Source: Lepus europaeus | Taxonomy: Eukaryota > Chordata > Mammalia > Lagomorpha > Leporidae | DNA: 64,000 nt | NCBI RefSeq assembly: GCF_033115175.1 | Contig: NC_084850.1 | Location: 100,813,439-100,877,438 of the forward strand | Direction of reading: 5' to 3' | Part shown: in pieces, positions 21,630 to 36,259 of the stretch | How the letters are laid out: every line of letters starts with the position of its first letter | How positions within the stretch are numbered: position 1 is the stretch's first letter | The notes under the pieces: model-generated | Seen by the model: the letters and a program-made list of their open reading frames with translations, nothing else | Told to the model about the DNA's origin: nothing | Database searches by the model: none | Translations under genes and position numbers: made by a program

Positions 21630-23321
21630 AGGAGTACCTGGTTTGAGTTGTGGCTACTCCACAGTTCTGATCCAGCTTTCTGCAAAATGTGCCTCGAGGC
21701 AGAGGATGATGGCCCAAGGCCTTGGATTCCTGCCCCCCACATGGGAGAACAGGATAGAGCTCCTGGCTCTTGGATTCAGCCTGGCCCAGCCATGCCTGTT
21801 GTGGGCATTTGGAGAGTGAACCAGCAGATAGAAGATCTGTCTCTCTGTCTGTGTCTCTCTCTATCTTTGTCACTCTGCCTTTCAAATACTCATTTAAAAT
21901 AAATATTTTTTTTAAAAAAAAGAAGTAGCCCAAATGCCTATGATGCCCATTCCTGCCACACTGCCTTCTCTCTCCCAGCCTGCCTCTATGGCCTCCCAGG
22001 GTGTTCCCTCTGAGCAGTAGACAGGGAGAGAAGACTCAGGCCTGAGTTACAAATGGTCCTGCAGAATCTGTGGATGCCATAGAGAGGGGACAGCAGTAGC
22101 ACTGCGGCCCCACTCTAGGACAACCCTGAAGAACAGTGGTGGAGGGAAATCTCAATGGGTAGATCTTCAGGTGGTGCAGCCTAGTTGTGCACGTTCTGTG
22201 GACGGAGGAATTGCCAGATGCGTGCCTATGTACTGACTGGCCATATACTGACTACCTACTGGCTGGAGCCAATAGTTTGGCAGGATGATCAGGGACTTGG
22301 GAGGGATGTGATTGGAAAATTGGTGGCAAAGACATTTGGGGGAGAAGTATGTGGAGTGATCTCTGAGTGGCAAAAAATGTGAAGCTATGTGTGTCTCATA
22401 TGAATGCTCATCAAAGCATGACCTCAGTGGAAGGTTTTAAGGATCAGACAGATGGGCTGATCTGTTCTGTGCACTCCCATCAGCCTCCTTCTCCAGCCAC
22501 CGCTGTTCTACCCCATGGGCTCCTGGTGGCAGGGATGAAGCTTACGCATGGGCTCAGGAACACAGACTTCCACTCACCAAGGCCAACTTGGCTACAGCCA
22601 CTGAGTGCTCAATCCGCCAGCAGCAGAGACGGACGCCGAGCCACCGAGATGGCACCATTCCCCAGGGTGCTCACGCACCCACCTGCTGGCAGGTTAATGA
22701 CATTGGGCCCCTTCCACTGTGGACAGGGCAGCCTTTTGTCCCTTCTGTGGTAGACTCTTAGTCTGAATACAGATTTGCCTTCCTTGCATGCAGTACTTCT
22801 GCCAAAGATGCCATCTGTGGACTCACCGAATGCCTTGCGTGCCGCCATGGTATTCCACACAGCATTGCTTCCAACCAAGAAACTCACTTGACAGCCAAGG
22901 AAGTGTGGCAGTGAGCTCGTGCTCACCGAATTCACTGGACTTACCACATCTCCCAGCACTCTGAGGTGGCTGGCTTGGTAGAACAATGGAATGGCCCTCT
23001 GGAGTCACAGACACAGCACCGGCTAGGTGACAGGACCTGGCGACACAGGGGGCAAGGCTCTCCAGAAGGCTGTGTATGCTCTGGGTCAGTGTCCAATGTA
23101 CGGTGCTGTTTCTCCCACAGCCAGGACTCAGGGGTCCAGGAGTCAAGGGGTGGACAATGGCAGCGGCCCCACTCACCATCGCCCCTAGATCACTAAGTAT
23201 TATCATGCCGCATGAGGAAAGTCCATGAGAAACTACAAAGCAATCCAAGTAAGACTTCAGAAGGCCCTGACTCCTTAGGAATGAAGATTTGGTTCACACT
23301 TCCAGGTAAAGAACCACGCCT

Positions 23322-23584
23322 GTGGCTGGCGGAGTGGTAGAATGGGTTAAGCTGCCTCTTGCAACACTGGATCTCATATGAGAGCACTGTTTCAAGTCCC
23401 TGCTGCTCTGCTTCCAATTCAGCTCCCTGCTAATGGGCCTGGAAAAGCAGCGGAAATATGGTCCAGGTGCTTGGGCTTCTGCCACCCACATGGGAGACCT
23501 GGATGGAGTTCTGGGCACCTGGCTTCAGCCTGACAGTACTTGCTGTTGCAACCATCTGGTGAGGGAAGCAGAAGATGGAAGAGT

Positions 23585-23642
<58 letters not shown>

Positions 23643-24035
23643 GGCTTTTGGTCTGCCTTTAAAAAAATAAATCTTTTTTTAAAAGATTTATTAATGTATT
23701 TGAAACTCAGAGTTACACAGAGAGAGGAGAGGCAGAGAGAGAGAGAGAGAGATCTTCCATCTGATGGTTCACTCCCCAGTTGAATGCAACGGCCAGACCT
23801 TACCGATTTGAAACCAGGGGCCAGGATCTTTTTCCCAGTATCTCACGTGGGTGTAGGGGCCCAAGGACTTGGGCCATCTTCTACTCTTTCCCAGGCCACA
23901 GCAGAGAGCTGGATCAGAAGTGGAACAGCCGGGACTAGAACCGGTGCCCATATGGGATGCCGGCATTTCAGGCCAGGGTGTTAACCCACTGCGCCACAGC
24001 ACCAGCCCCTCAAATAAATAAATCTTAAAAGAAAA
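23322..24035 (+). repeat. C-repeat SINE with (CT)n, split by a reverse SINE in its tail
   Basis: Forward SINE from 'tggctggcggagtggtagaatgggttaag' with a perfect CT microsatellite at 23,592-23,639. Its AAATAAATAAATCTT tail is interrupted by the reverse copy and resumes at 24,010. It lies inside the ERVL fossil's dUTPase-end region. Confidence 0.85.
23676..24009 (-). repeat. C-repeat SINE in the tail of a forward SINE
   Basis: Complete reverse copy, TTTTTTTAAAAGATTTATTAA to CAGCACCAGCCCC, with the host tail sequence AAATAAATCTT repeated on both sides. Confidence 0.88.
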
Positions 24036-24473
24036 GCCCACAACTGACCAAGGTGCTTGGTGAAGGCAAAGGAAATACCAACTATGGCCACGTGATCAAT
24101 TACAGGCTTGGGAGCGACAGTTGTTATGAGTATTTCCTTTCTGTTTATTTTTCTTCTTTCTGCTTTTTTAAAAATACATTTATGTATACTTGCATTCAAA
24201 AAGCAATGCCCTTATTTGCATTCCCCTCTTATTCCTCTATCGTGTACCATGAGGCATAGTGGCTTTATGTCAGTCCTACAGTATTATTGTTCACGGAACA
24301 CCACACTATTGAAGTCATGGGATCTCAGAAAATGAGGAAACCTTGCCCAGGGCTTTCCTTCCTCTTCTGGGAAAGGGATTTGGGTGCGGGATAGTTGCAC
24401 CACATTAGGTGAAATGATATTCTGTAGTTTAAGGAGATGCATATGGTGGCCAACCTGCCAAAGGGTGAACTTG

Positions 24474-25060
24474 TGATGGTTAATGTTATCTTGTCAACTT
24501 GACCTCATGAAGGAATTCCTAGTAAAACATTATTTTGGGTGTGTCTGGGAAGGTGTTTCCAAATGAAATTAGCGTGTGAGTTTGAGTGGACTAGGGTGGG
24601 AAGACCTGGTGTTAAGGTTGGTGGGCATCACCAACTGGCTTGGCGAGTGGTCAAGAGGGAATAAATACCAAAGGTGACTTTGTGTCTCTGTGAGGTGGGA
24701 CCCGCTTGCCTGCTGCCTCAGATGTCAGATGTCCAGAGTTGCTGGCCTTTTGGAGTCTGGGACTGGCACCAGTGTTCCTACCTCACTGGCACTCAGGCTT
24801 TGGAGCACCAATTGAGAGTTACACTCTCAGCTTCTCTGCTGCTCAGGCCCTTGGACTTGGACTGAACCACGCCACCAGCCTGGCAGCATCTCTGGCCTGT
24901 GGACGCTCTGGTTTGGCAATAAAGGACCTAAAAACTCCCTTTCTGGCATCCTGCAAGGCTTGTATTCCATTTATATGCACCTTGCCCTGTCCTCAGGCCT
25001 CTAACTTCTGCCTGGAGTTGCGTAGAACTGTGGATTCTAGTTTCTCTTAAATCAGTCCTG
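24474..25060 (+). mobile_element. 3' LTR of the ERVL fossil
   Basis: Starts TGATGGTTAATGTTATCTTG with 'gtcaacttgacc', holds an AATAAA (about 24,919), and ends near 'gattctagtttctcttaaatcag', the layout of a common old mammalian LTR of this type. Its position about 350 bp after the last pol-derived text, on the same strand, ties it to the ERVL body. The subfamily name is not certain. Confidence 0.55.
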
Positions 25061-25089
25061 GGCTCCAAACAGGGTGCTACATTTTTTTA

Positions 25090-25429
25090 AAATTTTTATT
25101 TATTTCTTGACAGGCAGAGTGGATAGTGAGACAGAGAGAGAGACAGAGAGAAAGGTCTTCCTTTTTGCTGTTGGTTCACCCTCCAATGGCCGCTGCGGCC
25201 GGCGCATCGCACTGATCCGAAGCCAGGAGCCAGGTGCTTCTCCTGGTCTCCCTTGCAGGTGCAGGGCCCAAGCACTTGGGCCATCCTCCACTGCCTTCCT
25301 GGGCCATAGCAGAGAGCTGGCCTGGAAGAGGGGCAACCGGGATAGAATCCGGCGCCCCGACTGGGACTAGAACCCGGTGTGCCGGCTCCGCAAGGTGGAG
25401 GATTAGCCTGTTAAGCCATGGCGCCAGCC
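25090..25429 (-). repeat. Young-type C-repeat SINE with an 18-bp TSD
   Basis: Reverse, CpG-rich young copy. GGGTGCTACATTTTTTAA flanks it at about 25,072 and 25,430, the longest near-perfect target duplication in the window, implying a recent insertion at the edge of the ERVL LTR. Confidence 0.93.
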
Positions 25430-25447
25430 GGGTGCTACATTTTTTAA

Positions 25448-26390
25448 TCAACAACCAGGTTACTGGCCATCCATCCAGCTACTCACAAGATTTTCTTTGT
25501 ATCACTGATTTGGTTTTTTTTAAACTTTTGTCTTATTTTATTCAATATATTTTAAATAATCATTCACAAATTTAACCTATCCTTAAAAATAGCCACTACT
25601 CACTCATTTAGTGTGATCCTATTTATGTACAAAACAAACCCTTTACATATTCACACGTAGGTAAGTGCTCAAAACCCATGGATGAGCATGTTAAACTCAC
25701 ACTGGTAACCTCTTGAAGGGTAATGAAGGACGGTCATTTTTTATTCTGTATATTTCTGTAGATTTGAATCTTTCATAAGTAAATATTTGTGGATTATTAA
25801 CATCAATTTTGTTTAGAACATCTATTCAGTTAAGCCATACTTTCCATCCATTTTTACATATTAAGGCTGCTTTTATCAAAGAGTTCTAAAATTCTGTCAT
25901 TTCCATACTTCCTCTCTATTTTGCTTGCCCCATTAATATGTTTAATAAAACCTTCCTTACTCATAGGTTAATTCCAGTTCTGTGCTTTAGTTGCAAATAC
26001 AACTAAAAGTGGTTTCGGCCCCAAGTATCCTGCTGTTCAGACTCAGGAACTTAAAATGTTTGTATCACTGAATCTTAGCAATTGGATTACAATGTATCTG
26101 TGTTGGATCCTTCCTGTTTCTTGTGCTACAGTTCTTAGATGAGTGGGTTTCTTTTTTTTAAACTAGCATGGGATGTTGTAGACTTTATTCCTTCACATAC
26201 TTTTTCTGTAGGTACCCACAGCCTTTCCTTGGAGGGATTCGATTTACCTGTAGGTTGTGTTAGGTCAAATGAAATTGTCCAACAGCTCCTTGATGCTTTT
26301 TTTCCGGGATTCTTTTTCACTGTTTCATTTGGTTAGAGTATTCATTATCCTCAGGCCACTTTGTTTCTTCTGAGGTGTCAGAAGTGTGGG
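25448..26390. other. AT-rich stretch, no gene seen
   Basis: About 940 bp of AT-rich sequence with no recognisable exon or SINE. The part at 25,720-25,800 ('attctgtatatttctgtagatttgaatctttcataagtaaa') may be an old LINE or DNA-element tail. Open frames near 26,140-26,330 on both strands have no recognisable similarity. Confidence 0.45.
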
Positions 26391-26650
26391 GGCCAGCGCT
26401 GTGGCACAGCAGGTTAATGACCTGGCCTGAAGTGCCAGCATCCCATATGGGCACTGGCTCTAGTCCCGGCTGCTCCACTTCCGATCCAGCTCTCTGCTAT
26501 GGCCTGGGAAGGCAGTAGAAGATGGCCCAAGTCCTTGGACCCCTGCACCCACGTGGGAGACCTGGAAGAAGCTCCTGGCCCCTGGCTTCAGATCGGCGCA
26601 ACTCCTGCCGTTGTGGCTTTCTGCTTTCTGGGAATGAGCCATCGGATGGA

Positions 26651-26701
<51 letters not shown>

Positions 26702-26747
26702 CTCTGTGTAACTCTGACTTTCAAATAAATAAGTCTTTAAAAAAAAG
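26391..26747 (+). repeat. C-repeat SINE with (CT)n
   Basis: Complete copy, 'gggggccagcgctgtggcacagcagg' to 'aaataaataagtctttaaaaaaaag'. CT microsatellite at about 26,656-26,698. Direct repeats AGAAGTGT / AGAAGTCT flank it. Confidence 0.9.
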
Positions 26748-26828
26748 AAGTCTGGTTTTCATCTGGCACTGTTTTTCGTCTTTAGAAATTCAATTCTTTT
26801 TATATCTCCCATGTCTCTATTTAACTTT

Positions 26829-27153
26829 TTTTTTAAGATTTTTTTTATTTGAAAGGCAGTTACAGAGAGAGATGGAGAGATGGAGAGATGAGAGAGAGAG
26901 AGAATCTTCCATCTGCTGGTTCACTCCCCAAATGGCCACAACAGCTGGAGCTTGGCCAGACTGAAGCCAGGAGCTGGGAGTTTCTTCCAGGCTTCCCAGG
27001 TGGGTGCAGAGGCCAAGGGACTTGGACCATCTTCCACTGCTTTCCTAGGTGCACTGGATTGAAAGTGGAGCAGCTAGGACTTGAACCAGCGCTCATATGG
27101 AATGCCAGCACTGCAGACGGTGGCTTAACCTGCTACACCACAGTGCCGGCCCC
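26829..27153 (-). repeat. C-repeat SINE, reverse
   Basis: From TTTTTTTTTAAGATTTTTTTTATTTG to 'ccacagtgccggcccc'. Its GA tract carries GATGGAGA repeats. Confidence 0.9.
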
Positions 27154-27184
27154 TCCATTCATTTATTGTCATGTTTTCCTGCTT

Positions 27185-27552
27185 AAAAAAAAGTTTTATT
27201 CCGATATAAGCCACAAATCACACAATTTAGCCTTGAAAGTGAACAATAAAATGTATTTTCGTATATTCAGTGTCGTGTACCCATTGCCACAAAAAAATTT
27301 TAGAACATATTCTTCCCTCCAAGGAAACCCTAGAGCCCTTAGCAGTTACTATGCTATAAATGTACTCCCTGTCTCAGAATTTGTCTATTTTGGGTATTTG
27401 CTATAAATGTAACCCTACTGTATACAGTCCTTTGCTATTAGCTTCTTTCACTTAGCATAATACTTTCAAGGTTCACTAATACTGTTGCATGTATCTCCTT
27501 CTAATGTCTAGTCATCACTGGATAGCAGACATCATAAATTTGACATTTCTAG
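27185..27552. repeat. Old L1 (L1M-type) 3' region fragment
   Basis: 'ttctttcacttagcataatactttcaaggttcactaatactgttgcatgtatc' (about 27,445-27,497) is the well-known 3' region of old mammalian L1 elements; the preceding 'acccattgccac' and 'tttgtctattttggg' fit the same consensus. A second fragment of the same region lies at 56.97 kb. Confidence 0.7.
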
Positions 27553-28246
27553 GTGTTGGGAGCTTTTCCCCCTAGAGATATTTTGGAGCCTTCCAATGGT
27601 TTAAGTGGGTCTGAAGCAGTAAAATTTAGAGCTAAGTATGACCCGTGACTGAGGCAAGACCTTCCGTGTATGTGAGATCCTGTGAGTCAGGAGTTTTTCC
27701 AGTCTGGCTGGTGAGAGTAGGTACCAGCGTCGACCTCGGGTGCGTGCCAGGCTGTGTTCCCTCTAATCCACTTGGATGAGTCTTCCATGCATGTATTGAC
27801 AAGTACTCCGCGGAATGCTGAAGGGGAACCCTCCACAGACATCTGTGGCTCTCCATGCGCGGCTCTCCTGCTACTCCGTCCTTTGAACTCTAGCTGCCGC
27901 AGTCTTTCTGGAACATCTCAGCTCAGGGAATACCCCAGGCTCTGCCTGTTTCCTCTTCTGTAGCCACAGTAAGGAAACTCTCTAGACAGTACACGGGGCA
28001 ATTGTAGGGTTCACCTGGCTTTTTATCTTTCAAGAGTCATTTCCCTTCTGTACCAGATGTTCAGTGTCTTAACAACCATTGCTTTGTGTATTCTGTTTTA
28101 TTTGGGTATTTGGGGGGTGAGTGTTTCATGACAGAGCCATTTTGGTCTCTGTTACTCCACCTTGACTATAAGTGCATGGTTTTTCACAGTGGGACCAAGA
28201 AAATTTGACCATGGAGGGGAATTAGCATGATGTGACTGCTCTTTTT
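27553..28246. other. Unassigned stretch between L1 and SINE
   Basis: Moderately CpG-containing sequence (for example 'ggtaccagcgtcgacctcgggtgcg' at about 27,720) resembling decayed repeat material of unknown family. No exon structure was recognised. Confidence 0.4.
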
Positions 28247-28247
28247 C

Positions 28248-28588
28248 ATTTTTTAAAGATTTATTTATTTATTTATTTATTTGAAAGTCAGAGTTACACA
28301 GAGAAGGAGAGGCAGAGAGGGAGAGAGAGGTCTTCCATCCGCTGGTTCACTCCCCAACTGGCTGCAACAGCCGGAGCTGGGCCAATCCAAAGCCAGGAGC
28401 TAGGAGCCAGAAGCTTTTTCCGGGTCTCCCACGTGGGTGCATGGGCCCAAGGACTTGGGCCATCTTCCACTGGTTTCTCAGGCCACAGCAGAGAGCTGGA
28501 TAGGAAGTGGAGCAGCCAGGTCTCAAACTGCCACCCATATGGGATGGAGGCACTGCAGGCTTAACCCGTAACACCACAGCACCATCCC
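28248..28588 (-). repeat. C-repeat SINE, reverse
   Basis: From TTTTTAAAGATTTATTTATTTATT to 'caccacagcaccatccc', complete and little diverged. Confidence 0.9.
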
Positions 28589-28832
28589 ATAACTTCTCAA
28601 AAGCTTGAGTGACAAACTGGGTGTTCTGGTGCCAGTGGGTAAGATGAAGAGGACAGGAGGAAGGTGCTTGAAGGAAATGAGAGATCTGCTTGGATGGATA
28701 AGCTTTAAAACATCGACAGGAATGTGTCCAAGAGGTCATCACGGTATATGAGTGTGCTGTTCAGGAGGGAGGTCTACTCTAGGGGGCCTACCTTTGCAAC
28801 AATTAAGACTACCATAGAAGATGAAGTCACCG

Positions 28833-29102
28833 GCTGGCGCTGCGGCTCACTAGGCTAATCTTCCACCTGTGGCACCAGCACCCCAGGTTCTAGCCCCGGT
28901 TGGAGCGCCGGAAACTGTCCCGGTTGCTCCTCTTCCAGGCCAGCTCTCTGCTGTGGCCCGGGAAGGCAGTGGAGGATGGCCCAAGTACTTGGGCCCTGCA
29001 CCCGCATGGGAGACCGGGAGAAAACACCTGGCTCCTGGCTTTGGATCGGCGCTGTTTGCCGGCAGTAGCAGCCATTTGGGGGGTGAACCAACGGAAGGAA
29101 GA

Positions 29103-29134
<32 letters not shown>

Positions 29135-29166
29135 ACTATCTAACTCTGCCTGCCAAAAAAAAAAAA
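28833..29166 (+). repeat. Young-type C-repeat SINE with TSD
   Basis: 'ggctggcgctgcggctcactaggc' to CTGCCAAAAAAAAAAAA. AGAAGATGAAGTCACC before and AGAAGATGGAGTCACC after it are target duplications differing at one base. Confidence 0.92.
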
Positions 29167-29230
29167 GAAGATGGAGTCACCTAGGAAGAGACTATTGGCT
29201 CCGAAAGTAAAGGGGGCAGAGTCATAGCTA

Positions 29231-29580
29231 TCTTAGTCTGTTTTCTGTTGCTATCACAAAATACCTGAGACCAGGTCATTTGTAAGAATAGAAATTTGGT
29301 TCACAGTTCTGGAAGCTGGGAAATCCAATAGCATGGCACTGACATGTGCTCAGCATTCAGGGAGCGACAGGAATCACATGCAGAGACCAAACAAGAGATC
29401 AGGTATGCCCGACACAGCCATTCCCAAAATAACCAATTAATTTCTGAAGCGACTAATCCTGTCCTGAAGGTAGATTCCTCAACATGTAACATCAACATGA
29501 ATTTGAGGGCTAAGTTCCCACCACATGGATCTAGGAGACATTTTAAAACTACAGGAATACTCAAGATACCATGATATTTG
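29231..29580 (-). mobile_element. ERVL-MaLR LTR fossil (MLT1-like), reverse
   Basis: 'cttagtctgttttctgttgctatcacaaaatacctgagac' and, near the other end, 'acatcaacatgaatttgagggc' are the two ends of an MLT1/MST-type LTR in reverse complement. Solitary and broken, placental-wide type. Confidence 0.6.
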
Positions 29581-29589
29581 GAAACTGGA

Positions 29590-30240
29590 TGCAAATGGAA
29601 GGATAACCAGAGATGGAACAGAAAACCAAGCAAGTGAGAGCAAGAAACTGGATCAGAGCATAGGGTAGAGAAGTTCCCGCTGTTTTGCAAGCTCATTATT
29701 CGTCAGTGATTTGGTTAAGAGCAGTCTCAGAGATGTGGGAGGGGCAGAAGCGAAACTGAATTAAGCTAAACAGAGGCTGAGTATGGGGAAGGAGATTGAA
29801 GCAGAGCAATGGGGTCATGCCCAGGAGGGTTCTGGGACCAAACTTCACAAGGAAATGTGTTCAGAAGTGTTGACAACACAGGACCTGACATCAATAGGGG
29901 GAACAGTGCTACATTGATACCATGAGCCAGTTACAAAGAATGAATTAAACAGATGTCAAATTATGCATTAAGGAACCATCAACAACACTGGGAAAAAAGT
30001 AAAGGATGGGTGGGTGTATCCGTGTTAATACCTGATAGTAATAGAAGTGCAGGATTTTCCTGTATTTTTCTTACAGCTGCATGTAATTTGCACTTACCTC
30101 AAAAAAGTCAAATGATGAATTAAACACTTCCAGTACCTACAGAATTTGGCACCTTTTGTTTCCACAGTAAGCATTCAGACTTTTTACCAGCAAAGAGCTA
30201 TTTCTTTCTTTTTTTTTTCTTTTGTAAAGAAGACAGCGAA
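29590..30240. other. Probable old repeat material upstream of the WDR45 island
   Basis: The text around 30,000-30,120 ('aagtgcaggattttcctgtatttttcttacagctgcatgtaattt') looks like the 3' end of an ancient interspersed element. No exon recognised. Confidence 0.4.
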
Positions 30241-30893
30241 GGATGGGGTGGGGAGCGCAAAATCCCATCCCTGTCTTTCGCTAGACAAAGAGAGCAAGTC
30301 TCACTCAGCCTTCCGGGTCTGCAGGCCCCACTCCCGAGCCGCCCCGCTAGAAGTCTAGAACTCTGTACGTCAATCTGGGGGCGGCTACTCTAGTGCACCT
30401 CGGAGGTCCAAGCCTAGTTAGTCCAGAAAGTTAACACATCGAGCTCTCCGTGGGTACCGAATTGGATGCTCCGCCCTTTCCCACTTAGCGAGAGGGTTTC
30501 TCTCTTTCTCCTTCCCTTCCTCCCTCCCCCACCTCATCCCTCCTCGGGTATTTCTGTCCAGCCCTGGAGGAGCTTCCCCCGCCTCTGAACCCCCAGCCGC
30601 CCTCCCTGCACTTCCCGCGCCTTCCTTAGGAGGAGACAGTTGCTCGCGATGCTCCCAAACCGGCAAAACGGGCGAGAGAGCCGCGGGCTTCTTTTCTGAC
30701 CAGGGTGCATCATTTCCGGTCACAGCCTCCCTCCCCCGGAAGTAGGGCCTGATGTAAACACGGGAGCCGGGCGCCAAGGCCCGGGAGGTCAGGGAAGCCG
30801 GGCCGCGGGCGGCGCCGAGAACCGGGCTTGGGAATCAGAGACGCGGGAGATCAGGACAGAGAAGGCAGAAGGGAGCTGGACCACGATCCCGGG
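30240..30893 (+). promoter_or_regulatory. WDR45: Proximal WDR45 promoter/CpG island and putative exon 1
   Basis: GC- and CpG-rich block with no TATA box. It contains ETS-type sites (TTTCCGG at about 30,713; CCCCGGAAG at about 30,735) and GC-rich stretches near 30,780-30,815. A donor-like G|GTAGGA at 30,893/30,894 could end a non-coding first exon. The acceptor of the next exon, perhaps TTGACAG at about 31,924, is uncertain. Confidence 0.65.
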
Positions 30894-32320
30894 GTAGGAT
30901 GGCGTCTAGGGGAGGGGAGGGATCTTTGGGAATAGGGGTCTTTGTAGATGGTGGGTTTCAGACCAGGGGTATTGAAAGGAGTATAAGGGTGGTCTTGAAA
31001 GGGGTGAGGCATCCCTGGCAGGAGTCCAGAGATAGTGCAGGCATTGGGAATGGGAGGGGGGCAGGGGCGTGGAAACAATGGGGCTTGGGAGAGTGAGGCT
31101 GTCCGGTGGAGGATGTTACAGGGGGAGACCCAGGTGGTTTGGGCTTTTGGAGGGTGGAGAGGGGGTGCACCTGGACAGAGGTCTTAGAGGGATGGGGTTT
31201 GAAAGGGAGGATGGAGCTCCAGGGCAGGAATCTTAAGGACTGGGTCCTGGGCAGCAGTCTCAGGTTGGTGTTTTCCTAGGCAGGTGTTTTGGGCGCTGTG
31301 CCTTTGGCAAGGGTCTTTAAAAAAAAAAAGATTTATTTATTTATTTGAAAGTTAGAATTACACAGAGAGAGAAGAGACAGAGACAGAGACAGAGAGAGAG
31401 AGAGAGAGAGGTCTTCCATCCACTGGCTCACTCCCCAATTGGCCGCAATGGCCGGAGCTGCATCGATCCAAAGCCAGAAGCCAGAAGCTTCTTCCTGGTC
31501 TCCCATGCAGATGCAGGGTTCCAAGGACTTGGACTGGCTCCTACTGCTTTGGCGGGCCATAGCAGAGAGCTGGTTCAGAAGTGGACCAGCCGGGACTCTG
31601 GGGCAGGGTCTTGGGGAGGGAATGGGGGTCTAGGAGGGGAATCTTAGGGAGATGGGGTGGAAGTCAGAATGAAGGAACAGGACACCCCAGCGGTGGGGGA
31701 TTTAGAGTGCCAGGGAAATGGTGAGGTAAGGTCTTCAGGGCATAAAGGGATGGGGAGGCATCCATGCAAGAAGTTAGAAAGGTGTGAGAAGGGCTTGGGG
31801 AAGCCTGTGAGGGAGAAAGGTGTTCAGGTAGAGTTAGAACCACGGGAGGAGGTGTTGGACCAGTCATCTCAGGGAGATGCTGTAAGAGGTGACTTGTCCT
31901 AGCACCATTCTCTTCTGTTGACAGGTGAAATTGAGTGCTAGGTTCAGCTGTGAAGCTGGGGAGTGACTCCAGGCCAAGTCACGCATTGGGGCCAAGATTG
32001 ACTGCGGGTGGGGAGGGACGATTACTGGGGCACCCTCGACCCCATTACCTCCTGATGAGTTAGTGAGAGCCAGCAAGTAAGGAGAAGGGGAGGTTTTCCA
32101 GGTCAGTGTGAGAAGACAGAGTTCCTATCCATGCTGTTGGGAGCTTAGAGCAGAGATCTCAGGACTGTCCTCATTGTTGTCGACTTGGGAGTTCTGCTGG
32201 GGCCAAGAGGTAGCAGAGTGGAGGAAGAAAATCTGTTGGGGACAGGACTTGGAGGACTTGGAGGGGAGACCCCAGGACACTTCTCGACTGTATGCCATTT
32301 GTGACCAGAGGAACAATCTT
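30894..32320. repeat. G-rich degenerate tandem-like DNA in WDR45 5' intron
   Basis: Loose repetition of blocks such as 'tcttagggagatggggt', 'gggagg' and 'aggggtcttg' over about 1 kb, G-rich on the sense strand. It is interrupted by a SINE (31,320-31,598). Part may be 5' untranslated exon. Confidence 0.5.
31320..31598 (-). repeat. 5'-truncated C-repeat SINE, reverse
   Basis: Starts AAAAAAAAGATTTATTTATTT and stops at 'gaccagccgggactctgg', before the SINE head. A common 5' truncation from incomplete reverse transcription. Confidence 0.88.
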
Positions 32321-32325
32321 GGACC

Positions 32326-35474
<3,149 letters not shown>

Positions 35475-35616
35475 GGACCTTAGGGGCTGTGTTAGGGACC
35501 TGCCGTGGCAGGTTGTGGGAGCTGAGCCTTGGGGGCGGGGTTTGCTGTGGAAGCCACCAGCTAGCAAGCATTAATGGGGCCTGTGCCCACTGCCCCCCTC
35601 AGCAGAGCTGTGTCTA

Positions 35617-35622
35617 AATAAA
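35617..35622 (+). terminator. WDR45: WDR45 poly(A) signal
   Basis: AATAAA about 140 bp after the WDR45 stop codon. The 3' end is expected near 35,640, about 0.6 kb before the PRAF2 start codon. Confidence 0.88.
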
Positions 35623-35929
35623 ACAGCTCACTTCCCCAAGTATTTCTTGATGACTGTGTGCCCAAAGGGCCAGGCCAGGAACTCGGGGAGGCACCAGAAC
35701 CGCCTGGAGAATTGCGGGAAACCTAGAGGGCAGAGCCTAATCCAACCTGGGGATTTTTAAAAGCTTCCCAGAAAGAGATGATCTCTGATGCAATGAATAT
35801 GAATAAAAGGTTCTTTAATGGCATTTATGGCTTGTGCTCAAGGGTGGGGCATGGAGTTTCCAGGAGAGGCGTGACCCTCTTGGACTCTGACAGGAAGGAA
35901 GTAAAATCCCGCCCTGGTCCTTCTGACAG

Positions 35930-36259
35930 TCCCTGCTGTCTTTTCTTTGCCTGTCTGGAAACTTTGAGCCGCCGCCCAGAACTGTCCTGCGTGGCGCCTC
36001 ACCCGGGAACGGCTAGGAATTTGAAGAGCTGGGAGCGTCCCGCCTCGTGGCTGAGGTTTGATTTCCCGGCAACCCTTGCTGCCTCACTATACGCCGTTGT
36101 TTACGTTTCCCGTCACGTGGGTAACGGCGCCTGCGCAGCTCACCTAGGTCACTAAGCCCGCCCAGTCCAGACTTCATTTCCCAGTGTGCCTCGCGGCGTG
36201 CGGGGACTAACGGATGTTGTAGTCCGGCGGCCTTTCAGGCTGGTCCAGCAACCGGCAGG
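35930..36259 (+). promoter_or_regulatory. PRAF2: PRAF2 promoter, CpG-rich, ZNF143-like site
   Basis: TATA-less. ACTTCATTTCCCAGTGTGCC at 36,171-36,190 resembles the ZNF143 element, and GTTGTAGTCC at about 36,216 contains the reverse of ACTAC. It also holds a CACGTG E-box-like sequence (about 36,115) and 'gcctgcgcag' (about 36,130). The PRAF2 ATG follows at 36,260. Confidence 0.65.

Larger units (their letters stand above)
20901..21920 (+). repeat. Outer C-repeat SINE of a three-layer nest
   Basis: Old forward SINE, split at 20,970 by the middle SINE and resuming at 21,630 ('aggagtacctggtttgagttg'). Target repeats AAAAGAAGTA occur at about 20,888 and 21,917. Its tail lies against the ERVL fossil. 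Confidence 0.9.
21927..25060 (+). mobile_element. ERVL fossil: pol 3' part plus 3' LTR
   Basis: A class III (ERVL) endogenous retrovirus remnant, same strand throughout. Parts recognised: RNase H-end to integrase-like pol sequence at about 22,150-23,290 (the short peptide VSHMNAHQ, conserved at the ERVL RNase H/integrase junction, is readable near 22,394); the dUTPase-end region around 23,240-23,310 and 24,040-24,120 (GEGKGNTNYG); and a 3' LTR at 24,474-25,060 starting TGATGGTTAATGTTATC. Gag, the front of pol and the 5' LTR are not seen. Two SINEs interrupt it at 23.3-24.03 kb. It is heavily decayed, with many breaks, and of an age typical of early placental ERVL insertions. Confidence 0.7.

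Noticed and set aside
22609-23248. Minus-strand ORFs over the ERVL fossil
   Set aside because: Antisense shadows of old pol-derived sequence with no domain of their own.
26135-26336. Overlapping ORFs on both strands in the AT-rich stretch
   Set aside because: Short, no homology recognised, no splice context.
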